Shown: piece by piece, positions 1 to 4,482 of the stretch
How the letters are laid out: each line of letters opens with the position of its first letter
How positions within the stretch are numbered: position 1 is the stretch's first letter
From: Actinomycetales bacterium
Lineage (GTDB): Bacteria > Actinomycetota > Actinomycetes > Actinomycetales > Actinomycetaceae
Direction of reading: 5' to 3'
DNA: 5,221 bases
Assembly (NCBI GenBank): GCA_022838965.1
Contig: JALHDK010000149.1
Span: forward strand, 3,857 to 9,077
Program-made: the position numbers and the translations under genes
Notes under the pieces: model-generated
Told to the model about the DNA's origin: nothing
The model's input: only the letters and a program-made list of their open reading frames with translations
Databases searched by the model: none

Positions 1-675
1 GTGTTCATCGCGTGGGGCATGAGCGGGACGAACAACGGATTCGTCGGGTTCCCGATCTTCCTGCTCATCCTGCCCGGCGTGGCCGGGCTCGCGGTGGGGA
101 TGGACATGCTGGTGGACAACACCGTGATCATCCCCGTGGTCCTCACGATGGCGGAGGCGGCGGCGAACCGCACCCCCAACGTGTGGCACCGCGTCCGCCA
201 GACCGTCGTCCGGGTGGCCACGCACCCGATGGTGCTGGCCATCATCCTGGCGCTGGTCATCACCGCCCTCGGGGTGGAGCTGCCGGCGGTGCTGGACCGG
301 TCGGTGACGCTGATCGCGCAGACCTCGTCCGGAGTGGCGCTCTTCGCCGTGGGTGGCATGCTCGTGGGCCTGCAGGTGCGCGGCATGATCACCGACGTGC
401 TCGTCACGGTGGCCGGCAAGCTGCTGGTGCAACCGGCGGTGGCGATCGGGCTGGTGGTGGGTCTGGTCGCACTCGGGTTGCCGGCCCTCTCGCCCGAGCT
501 GCGGGCCGCGGCGATCCTCACCTGTGCACTGCCGGCGATGTCGATCCTCGCGCCGGTGGGCGAGGACTTCGGCGAGGGTGAGCTCGGCGCCGCCACCCTC
601 ATGCTGTCCACCGTCCTCTCCTTCCTGACCATCACCGGCTGGATGATCGTGCTGCGGCTCGTTGGCTGGCTGTGA
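1..675 (+). CDS. AEC (auxin efflux carrier) family transporter, 3' part only
   Basis: C-terminal 224 residues of an integral membrane carrier of the AEC family, which exports or exchanges small organic acids across the cytoplasmic membrane; the substrate cannot be read here. Visible family features are a TNNGFVGFP segment at residues 10-18, matching the conserved Asn-Gly-Phe-x-Gly-x-Pro region, and a short hydrophilic loop (about 52-72) rich in Arg and Asn. Further hydrophobic segments follow at about 76-92, 112-126, 140-160, 168-186 and 199-222. The C-terminal LPAMSILAPVGEDFG stretch is also typical. Family members are usually 300-320 residues, so roughly 80-100 N-terminal residues lie upstream, and the GTG at base 1 is probably an internal Val codon. 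The gene converges on the ABC operon and its stop lies inside a 20-bp tandem duplication. Family call firm; substrate unknown. Confidence 0.87.
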   Translation: MFIAWGMSGTNNGFVGFPIFLLILPGVAGLAVGMDMLVDNTVIIPVVLTMAEAAANRTPNVWHRVRQTVVRVATHPMVLAIILALVITALGVELPAVLDRSVTLIAQTSSGVALFAVGGMLVGLQVRGMITDVLVTVAGKLLVQPAVAIGLVVGLVALGLPALSPELRAAAILTCALPAMSILAPVGEDFGEGELGAATLMLSTVLSFLTITGWMIVLRLVGWL

Positions 676-695
676 GGCTCGTCGGCTGGCTGTGA
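656..695. repeat. 20-bp tandem duplication covering the carrier's last codons and stop
   Basis: Bases 656-675 and 676-695 are two adjacent copies of the same 20-bp sequence, differing only at 663 (T) versus 683 (C). The first copy encodes the end of the carrier (LVGWL plus TGA). The second repeats those codons and the stop in the 3' untranslated region, out of frame by one base relative to the gene. It looks like a recent slippage or duplication event. Confidence 0.9.
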
Positions 696-713
696 GGCCG
701 GCCCCCGCCTCAC
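692..713. terminator. Hairpin between convergent genes, possible bidirectional terminator
   Basis: GTGAGGC (692-698) and GCCTCAC (707-713) form a perfect 7-bp stem around an 8-base loop. It lies between the convergent carrier and permease genes, so it could serve transcripts from both sides. There is no T-tract on either strand, and the right arm contains the permease stop codon (710-712). Actinobacterial terminators often lack a U-tail, so a terminator is plausible but not shown. Confidence 0.4.
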
Positions 714-1561
714 CCCCAGCGACGGACGAGGGCCCTCTCGGCCATCCCGATCCCCGCGTCGGTGAGCTTGCCCAGCAGGGCGAGCAGCACGATCGCGAGC
801 ACCAGCCTGTCCACCCGTCCATTGTTCTGCGAGTCGGTGAGCAGGAAGCCCAGGCCGATCGACGCGCCCGCCAGCTCCGCCGCGACGAGGAACAGCCACG
901 ACTGCGCGAGCGCCAGCCGCAGCCCCGCCACCACCGCCGGCAGGACGGCCGGGAGCTGGACCCGCCCCAGCAGGTGCGCGCCCCGCAGACCGTACGCCCG
1001 GCCGACCTCCACCAGGTGCGGATCGACGTGACGGAGCGCCGTGGAGACCGTGGTGTACACCGGGAAGAACGCCCCGATCGCGATCAGGGTGAGCTTCGAG
1101 TCCTCCCCCATCTTCAGCCAGATCAGCAGCAGCGGGATCCAGGCCAGGGACGGCACCGCCCGCACCGCGGCCACGGTGGGATTCAGCATGAGCGCACCGA
1201 GGCGCGACAGGCCCACCAGCGCGCCGAGCAGCAGGCCGAATGTCGCCCCGCCCGCGAAGCCCAGCATCACCCGGCGCGTCGAGGTGGCCACGTGGGGACC
1301 CAGCTGATCGCGTGCCACGAGGTCTACGGCGGCCCCCCAGACCGCCCCGGGCGACGGCAACTCCCACGGGGCGAAGAAGCCTGTCGCCGTCGTCAGCTGC
1401 CACGCGAGCAGCAGGGCGGCGGGCGCGACCAGTCCCAGGGCCACGCGGATGGGCGGGCGCAGGGGGCGGCGCGGGCGGCGCGGGGCGCCGCTCGACGACG
1501 TCGGGATCCCGGACGCCGTCGCCCGCACGGGTGGGGCGCTGGTGGTTGCGGCAGAGACCAT
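710..1561 (-). CDS. ssuC: ABC transporter permease, aliphatic sulfonate type (SsuC-like)
   Basis: Membrane-spanning subunit (283 aa) of a binding-protein-dependent importer of the SsuC/TauC/NrtB class; it forms the channel that the ATPase drives. After a Pro/Arg/Ser-rich cytoplasmic N-terminus (1-38) come hydrophobic segments at about 40-56, 98-118, 135-150, 156-174, 207-232 and 252-268. The EAA-type cytoplasmic loop, which docks to the ATPase, is at about 184-208 (VEVGRAYGLRGAHLL then QLPAVLP). The C-terminal LTDSQNNGR(V)D ... LLALLGKLTD region is typical of SsuC proteins. The ATG at 1561 lies 13 bp after the binding-protein stop, so the two genes are surely co-transcribed and probably translationally coupled; the upstream stop TGA is part of a weak GAGG ribosome-binding sequence. 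Length is near the family's upper range because of the N-terminal tail. Substrate assignment rests on the neighbouring binding protein. Confidence 0.88.
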   Translation of the reverse strand: MVSAATTSAPPVRATASGIPTSSSGAPRRPRRPLRPPIRVALGLVAPAALLLAWQLTTATGFFAPWELPSPGAVWGAAVDLVARDQLGPHVATSTRRVMLGFAGGATFGLLLGALVGLSRLGALMLNPTVAAVRAVPSLAWIPLLLIWLKMGEDSKLTLIAIGAFFPVYTTVSTALRHVDPHLVEVGRAYGLRGAHLLGRVQLPAVLPAVVAGLRLALAQSWLFLVAAELAGASIGLGFLLTDSQNNGRVDRLVLAIVLLALLGKLTDAGIGMAERALVRRWG

Positions 1562-1574
1562 GGGGCGGCCCGCC

Positions 1575-2624
1575 TCAGCCGTCGAAGCGGCCGGGATCGG
1601 CCCGCTCGATGAACGTGGTGTCGAAGAGGCTCTCCAGGGCGGCGTCCACGTTCGCCTGGGTCGGCACGTCCCCGGATGCCACGAAGAGCGGGCCCACGAA
1701 TGCCAGCACCTCAGCCTGGACCGCTCCGGGCACCGGGTCGAGGTCCAGCACGGTGCGCTCCAGCAGGACCGTCTCTGCGACGGCAGGATCGATCCCCGCG
1801 TACCGGGCCAGGATCTCCACCGTCTCTTCCGGGTTCTCCGCCGCCCAAATCCGGGCTCGCTCGTAGGCGTCCACGACGAGCTGGGCCAGATCCGGGTTCT
1901 CCGCGAGGAACGACTCCGTCGCGTTCAGGAACCCGTAGGTGTTGAAGTCGATGTTCCGGTAGATCAGCCTGGTGCCGGACTCCACCTGGCTCGCGGCCAT
2001 GATCGGGTCCAGCCCGGCCCACGCGTCCACGCTGCCGTTCTCGAGCGCGGCGCGGCCGTCGGCGTGCTGCAGGTTCTGCACCTCGACGTCGTCCAGCGAC
2101 AGGCCGGCCTCCTCCAGCGCCTGGACGAGGAAGAAGTAGGGGTCGGTCCCCTTGGTCGCGGCGATCGAGCGGCCCGCGAGGTCCGCGACGTCGTCGATGC
2201 CGGAATCTCCCCGCACGACGATCGCCGCCCACTCCGGCTGCGAGAACAGCAGTACGTTCCTGATGGGAGAGCCGTTCGACCGCGCGAGCAGCGCGGCGGA
2301 CCCCGCCGTCGAGCCCACGTCGATCGCCCCTGCACGGAGCGCCTCGTTGGCCTTGTTCGAGCCGGCCGACTGGATCCAGGTGACGGCGACGCCCTCGCCC
2401 AGCTCGGTCTCGAGCCAGCGTTGCTCCTTGATGATGAGGGACAACGGGTTGTAGGTGGCGAAGTCGATGGTGAGGACAGTGTCGCTCCAGCCGTCCGTGG
2501 CGTCGGTGCCGACGGCGCTCGCCGTGGCGGTGGAGGTGGCGTTCCCGCCGGCGCCGCAGCCGGTGAGCAGCAGCGTCGCGGCGAGCGGGAGGGTGAGGAG
2601 AGCGAACGTCGATCGTGTGGACAT
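1575..2624 (-). CDS. ssuA: Aliphatic sulfonate ABC transporter substrate-binding lipoprotein (SsuA-like)
   Basis: Extracytoplasmic solute-binding lipoprotein (349 aa) that captures the substrate and delivers it to the permease. Residues 1-22 are a signal peptide (basic start, hydrophobic core) ending in an LTGC lipobox, with Cys23 as lipidation site; a Gly/Ala/Thr-rich linker follows to about 45. The mature part matches the SsuA/TauA/NMT1-like periplasmic-binding fold: YNPLSLIIKEQRWLE (59-72), SAGSNKANEALRAGAIDVGSTAGSA in two adjoining pieces (86-110), ATKGTDPYFFLVQALEEAGL (155-174), NLQHADGRAALENG (184-197), AWAGLDP (201-207). These closely resemble annotated aliphatic-sulfonate binding proteins. 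The ATG at 2624 is chosen because it has a strong Shine-Dalgarno GGAGGA six bases upstream and starts the signal peptide directly; an in-frame GTG/ATG farther up would add 69 Arg/Pro-rich residues. Taurine, alkanesulfonates or related esters are all possible ligands. Confidence 0.9.
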   Translation of the reverse strand: MSTRSTFALLTLPLAATLLLTGCGAGGNATSTATASAVGTDATDGWSDTVLTIDFATYNPLSLIIKEQRWLETELGEGVAVTWIQSAGSNKANEALRAGAIDVGSTAGSAALLARSNGSPIRNVLLFSQPEWAAIVVRGDSGIDDVADLAGRSIAATKGTDPYFFLVQALEEAGLSLDDVEVQNLQHADGRAALENGSVDAWAGLDPIMAASQVESGTRLIYRNIDFNTYGFLNATESFLAENPDLAQLVVDAYERARIWAAENPEETVEILARYAGIDPAVAETVLLERTVLDLDPVPGAVQAEVLAFVGPLFVASGDVPTQANVDAALESLFDTTFIERADPGRFDG

Positions 2625-2630
2625 GGATGG

Positions 2631-2636
2631 TCCTCC
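2631..2636 (-). promoter_or_regulatory. Ribosome binding site of the ssuA-like gene
   Basis: GGAGGA on the minus strand with six bases between it and the ATG at 2624-2622. It is the strongest Shine-Dalgarno sequence of the three operon genes, fitting the need for more binding protein than ATPase or permease, and it fixes the start codon. Confidence 0.8.
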
Positions 2637-2698
2637 AAGGGAGTCGAGGGGGTTGAGGGGGACGTCCGTGGCACGGGCATCCGGGTGTCGGGTCGTGG

Positions 2699-3517
2699 TC
2701 AGGCGTGCCGGGCGTGGTGGGCCGGTACACCGATGCGTTCGAGGAGGTCGGCACGCAGGCCGGCCAGACCGGCGTCGCCACGGTCGCGCGGGCGACCGCC
2801 GGGCACCGGGATCAGGGTGTCCACGGTGCACCCCGGCCGGTCCGGGTGCCGGGCCAGCACCGCGACGCGATCCGAGAGATGGAGCGCCTCCCCGACGTCG
2901 TGGGTCACGAGGACGACCGTCGTCGGCTCGGCGGCGTGGACGTCGAGAAGCAGGTCCTGCATACGGAGCCGGGTCAGGGCGTCGAGTGCCCCGAACGGTT
3001 CGTCCAGCAGCAGCACCGCGGGGTTGCGCGCGAGGGCCCGGGCGAGCGAGGCGCGCTGCGCCATCCCGCCCGACACCTGACGCGGACGCCGCTCCGCGAA
3101 CTCGGCCAGGCCGACGAGCCGCAGCAGCTCCGCGACCCGGTCCCGGCCCTCACGGCGAGGCGTGCCCGGGGGCAGGCCGAGCGCGACGTTCTCGGCCAGC
3201 GTCCGCCACGGCAGCAGCCGGGGCTCCTGGAAGGCGACGGCGCAGCGTGGGTCGATGCCCTCCACGGGGTGCTGGCCGATGACGACGCGACCCCGATCGG
3301 GGGTGTCGAGGCCGCAGATCTGCCGGAGGAGCGTCGACTTGCCGCAGCCGGAGGCGCCGATCAGGGCGACGATCTCTCCGGTGGCGACGTCGAGATCCAC
3401 CCCGGTGAGCACGTGGTGCACGCCCTGCCGGGTGTGGAAGAAGCGGGAGACGCCGCGTATGTGAACAGGTGCCGCCATGCTGCCGTGGAGCGCGGCGGCG
3501 AGGGTCTGGTGGGCCAT
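2699..3517 (-). CDS. ssuB: ABC transporter ATP-binding protein, nitrate/sulfonate/taurine class (SsuB-like)
   Basis: Cytoplasmic ATPase (272 aa) that powers the importer. All core motifs are intact: Walker A GASGCGKST (54-62), Q-loop with Gln97 in AFQEPRLLPW, signature VSGGM (148-152, a variant of LSGGQ), Walker B LLLDEP (169-174) followed by FGALD, and H-loop His206 in VLVTHDVGEAL. The EPRLLPW segment and Walker B context are typical of the SsuB/TauB/NrtC group. It is the first gene of the operon; 74 bp separate it from the binding-protein gene. Start choice is uncertain: the ATG at 3517 has only a weak AAGG six bases upstream, while the ATG at 3478 (259 aa, beginning MAAPVHIRGVS) would also give a normal-length protein. 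The frame stays open upstream to 3892, but that extension is Arg/Pro-rich and unlike any ABC ATPase. Confidence 0.9.
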   Translation of the reverse strand: MAHQTLAAALHGSMAAPVHIRGVSRFFHTRQGVHHVLTGVDLDVATGEIVALIGASGCGKSTLLRQICGLDTPDRGRVVIGQHPVEGIDPRCAVAFQEPRLLPWRTLAENVALGLPPGTPRREGRDRVAELLRLVGLAEFAERRPRQVSGGMAQRASLARALARNPAVLLLDEPFGALDALTRLRMQDLLLDVHAAEPTTVVLVTHDVGEALHLSDRVAVLARHPDRPGCTVDTLIPVPGGRPRDRGDAGLAGLRADLLERIGVPAHHARHA

Positions 3518-3537
3518 GGAGAACCTTGGGGGTGTGC

Positions 3538-3554
3538 GGACCCGGGGCGGGTCC
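3538..3554 (-). promoter_or_regulatory. Small hairpin just upstream of the ATPase start
   Basis: GGACCC (minus strand, 3554-3549) and GGGTCC (3543-3538) form a perfect 6-bp stem with a 5-base loop in the transcript leader. It ends about 20 bases before the ATG at 3517 and about 10 bases before the weak AAGG. It might affect translation of the first operon gene or be one arm of an attenuator, but GC-rich DNA yields such hairpins by chance. Confidence 0.25.
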
Positions 3555-3666
3555 TCGGCTGCCCTCCGGATGGGGCGAGCGCGCAGCCCGCAGGGGTGCG
3601 TGCTCCGGGGTTCTCGCTGGCGGCCTGCGGCCTGGAGGTAGTGGACGGTGAGGGCGGACCGGCCCG

Positions 3667-3834
3667 TCAGGCGCCAGCGCGGCGCATGCGCATTCGACAC
3701 ATGCGGCTGGCGGGGGCGGCGGCGTGCGGGGCGGCGGCGGTGGTGCGCGGGGCGGCGGCGGTGCCGGCGGGAGCGGCCGAAGCGAGGCCCGACGCGCCGG
3801 AGGCTGGGATGTGCCCGATGCCCATGTGCACCAT
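3667..3834 (-). CDS. Possible 55-residue leader ORF ending in a Met/Cys cluster
   Basis: A short reading frame (ATG 3834, TGA 3667) in the leader of the ABC operon. Support: a GGAGG sequence exactly six bases before the ATG, and 49 of 55 sense codons ending in G or C, as expected for coding DNA here. The product is small and low in complexity: MVHMGIGHIP, then an Ala/Pro/Thr-rich middle with AAAP repeats (about 18-43), then a basic tail SRMCRMRMRRAGA. Five Met and one Cys occur in 55 residues, four of these six within residues 45-50. I recognise no family. Because it precedes a likely sulfur-source importer, a regulatory leader peptide sensing Met/Cys supply is conceivable (inference). It could equally be chance in GC-rich DNA; the strong ribosome-binding site is the best argument for translation. 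Confidence 0.35.
   Translation of the reverse strand: MVHMGIGHIPASGASGLASAAPAGTAAAPRTTAAAPHAAAPASRMCRMRMRRAGA
3728..3763. repeat. Two exact 15-base GC-rich direct repeats, 21-base period
   Basis: The 15-base sequence GGGGCGGCGGCGGTG occurs at 3728-3742 and again at 3749-3763. The period of 21 is a multiple of three, so within the possible small ORF on the minus strand the repeat encodes recurring AAAP motifs without breaking frame. Confidence 0.7.
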
Positions 3835-3840
3835 TCGGCA

Positions 3841-3845
3841 CCTCC
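3841..3845 (-). promoter_or_regulatory. Ribosome binding site for the possible leader ORF
   Basis: GGAGG on the minus strand inside a longer G-run (3849-3841), six bases before the ATG at 3834-3832. Sequence and spacing are both near ideal, which is the main reason to take the small ORF seriously. Confidence 0.45.
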
Positions 3846-3880
3846 CCCCTGAACACCGGCGAGCGGCTTCTCGCCCCACA

Positions 3881-3919
3881 TCCTTGGACCAAGGACGTCC
3901 GCCCCTCGGGACCAACGAC
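3881..3919. promoter_or_regulatory. Operator-like palindrome with adjacent half-site repeat
   Basis: TCCTTGGACCAAGGA (3881-3895) is a perfect 7-1-7 inverted repeat. Overlapping it, GGACCAAGGAC (3886-3896) recurs as GGACCAACGAC (3909-3919), 10 of 11 bases identical and 23 bp apart, about two helical turns. An 8-bp palindrome GGACGTCC lies at 3893-3900. The cluster is just downstream of a candidate promoter for the ABC operon, where a repressor would act. No known regulator motif was matched. Confidence 0.4.
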
Positions 3920-3928
3920 CTACGCGGG

Positions 3929-3958
3929 AGACTAGCGAGGGGCGCCGCTCGGATGCAA
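3929..3958 (-). promoter_or_regulatory. Candidate promoter of the ABC operon
   Basis: On the minus strand TTGCAT (3958-3953) is followed after 18 bases by TAGTCT (3934-3929), fitting a -35/-10 pair with the TAnnnT form common in actinobacteria. Transcription would start near 3922, placing the palindrome at about +27 to +41 and the small ORF about 88 bases downstream. Prediction by eye only. Confidence 0.35.
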
Positions 3959-3992
3959 GTAGGCCGGCAGGTCCGGGCGGACAGCGCACGGT

Positions 3993-4069
3993 GGTGATCG
4001 GATGTGGTTTCTGGCCAGTGGATGTGGACGTGCGGCCACTGGATATGGACTTGCGGCCACTGGATGTGG
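3993..4069. repeat. 21-bp tandem repeat, three units plus a partial one
   Basis: Units at 4007-4027, 4028-4048 and 4049-4069 share a GGCCA(C/G)TGGAT(G/A)TGG core, with a truncated copy at 3993-4007 keeping only the GGATGTGG end. The unit at 4007-4027 has CCAGTGG where the other two have CCACTGG, its reverse complement, so the array also contains a 7-bp inverted repeat (4015-4021 with 4036-4042). A related sequence, GTTTCCCCAGTGGTGTGG, follows at 4083-4100. GC content is lower than in the flanks. No protein product is suggested: the plus frame gives a Trp-rich repeat peptide with no family resemblance. Confidence 0.8.
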
Positions 4070-4124
4070 TTGCCGGAGACCTGTTTCCCCAGTGGTGTGG
4101 CAGGGAGTGAGGGCCTGAACGCCT

Positions 4125-4191
4125 GTTTCCCCATTGTCGGGGAGGATGCGTTGCCCATGAGGCAAAGACTCCTCCCCGACAATGGGGAAAC
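4125..4191. repeat. Perfect 22-bp inverted repeat with 23-bp spacer
   Basis: The left arm (4125-4146, beginning GTTTCCCCATTGTCGG) and the right arm (4170-4191) are exact reverse complements. The 23-base spacer holds its own TTGCC/GGCAA 5-bp stem (4151-4155 and 4161-4165) with a CATGA loop, so the transcript would fold into a long two-part hairpin. No T-tract follows on either strand, so a simple intrinsic terminator is not obvious. The first arm's start, with its flank CCTGTTTCCCCA (4122-4133), recurs exactly at 4080-4091, 42 bp upstream. A REP-like or miniature palindromic element is the most natural reading; no transposase is nearby. Confidence 0.9.
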
Positions 4192-4246
4192 GGCCGTTGA
4201 GAGGCCTCCGGTGTACGCGTGACTGCCCGAAGCCCGATGGGCGCAG

Positions 4247-4475
4247 GTGCGCCGGCCGACGCCAACGCCGTCCGACGTGTGCCGGTCGACTCTGGTGCCG
4301 GGCGACGGCGACGCCGGTCGACTCGGGGGCCGGGCGACGCCAACGTCGGACGTGCGCCGGCCGACCCTGGTGCCAGCCGTCTCGGGTGCCGGGCGACGTC
4401 AACGCCGTCGGACGTGCGCCGGTCGACTCTGGTGCCAGCCGTCTCGGGTGCCGGCCGACGCCAACGCCGTCGGAC
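4247..4475. repeat. Imperfect tandem array with 59-62 bp period
   Basis: Two full units (4327-4385, 59 bp; 4386-4447, 62 bp) differ by four substitutions and one 3-base gap. They are flanked by a partial third unit (4448-4475), a shortened unit (4295-4326) and a diverged one (4247-4294). Each unit has the order GCCGG-CGACG-CAACG-CGTCGG, then GCGCCGGYCGAC, then CTGGTGCCAGCCGTCTCGG. Neither 59 nor 62 is a multiple of three, so no reading frame is kept through the array, arguing against coding. It begins directly after the DUF559 gene's stop on the minus strand. It resembles intergenic variable-number tandem repeats in kind, not in sequence as far as I can tell. Confidence 0.85.
4455..4473 (-). 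terminator. Hairpin after the DUF559 gene, first of several in the array
   Basis: CCGACG and CGTCGG arms (4455-4460, 4468-4473) form a perfect 6-bp stem with a 7-base loop, nine bases after the DUF559 stop codon. There is no U-tract. A 5-bp version of the stem recurs in the units starting at 4386 and 4327, so the array could act as tandem weak terminators or as 3'-end RNA structure. Confidence 0.35.
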
Positions 4476-4482
4476 ACCGCCC

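Larger units (their letters stand above)
3518..4482. other. 965-bp intergenic region: operon leader plus repeat DNA
   Basis: No convincing conserved gene lies here, which is long for an actinobacterial spacer between two co-directional genes. From right to left it contains the 59-62 bp tandem array, the 22-bp inverted repeat, the 21-bp tandem repeats, a candidate promoter and palindrome, a possible small ORF, and a hairpin near the ATPase start. The part 4001-4180 is about 61% GC by count (110 of 180), visibly lower than the flanks. Frames crossing the region translate to Arg/Pro/Gly-rich low-complexity peptides with no recognisable domain. Confidence 0.75.

Noticed and set aside
1..3. GTG at base 1 as the real start of the AEC carrier
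   Set aside because: The protein would lack about a third of the family's length and begin immediately before the conserved Asn-Gly-Phe region; the window simply cuts the gene.
2666..2676. CCGTGGCACGG odd palindrome between the ATPase and binding-protein genes
   Set aside because: Only 5-bp arms with one central base; too short to claim as an operator or hairpin in DNA this GC-rich.
2625..2831. Longer N-terminus for the binding protein starting at 2831
   Set aside because: It would add 69 Arg/Pro-rich residues in front of a complete lipoprotein signal peptide, overlap the ATPase gene, and ignore the strong ribosome-binding site at 2631-2636.
662..3080. Long plus-strand frames (662-1612, 1449-3080)
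   Set aside because: They run antisense to the permease and binding-protein genes, have Arg/Gln/Pro-rich low-complexity translations and no family resemblance; they are GC-rich shadows.
3682..3691. GCGCATGCGC 10-bp palindrome
   Set aside because: It falls inside the Met/Arg codons of the possible leader ORF and is a common chance word at this GC content.
3518..3892. N-terminal extension of the ATPase to 3892, or to the in-frame GTG at 3700
   Set aside because: The added sequence is Arg/Pro-rich and not found in ABC ATPases. The stretch LTGRSALTVHYLQAAGR was considered as a separate leader peptide, but it has no good ribosome-binding site and no terminal Cys cluster.
3518..4000. Riboswitch (SAM or TPP type) in the operon leader
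   Set aside because: I looked for recognisable conserved cores in the minus-strand leader and saw none; a covariance-model scan would be needed to exclude one.
4004..4222. Trp-rich repeat ORF (GHWMWTC-like units) on the plus strand
   Set aside because: The repeat peptide is a by-product of the 21-bp DNA repeats; the later half reads straight through the inverted repeat and no ribosome-binding site precedes it.
4247..4475. CRISPR array
   Set aside because: Units are contiguous and similar along their whole length, with no unique spacers between constant repeats, and no cas gene is near.
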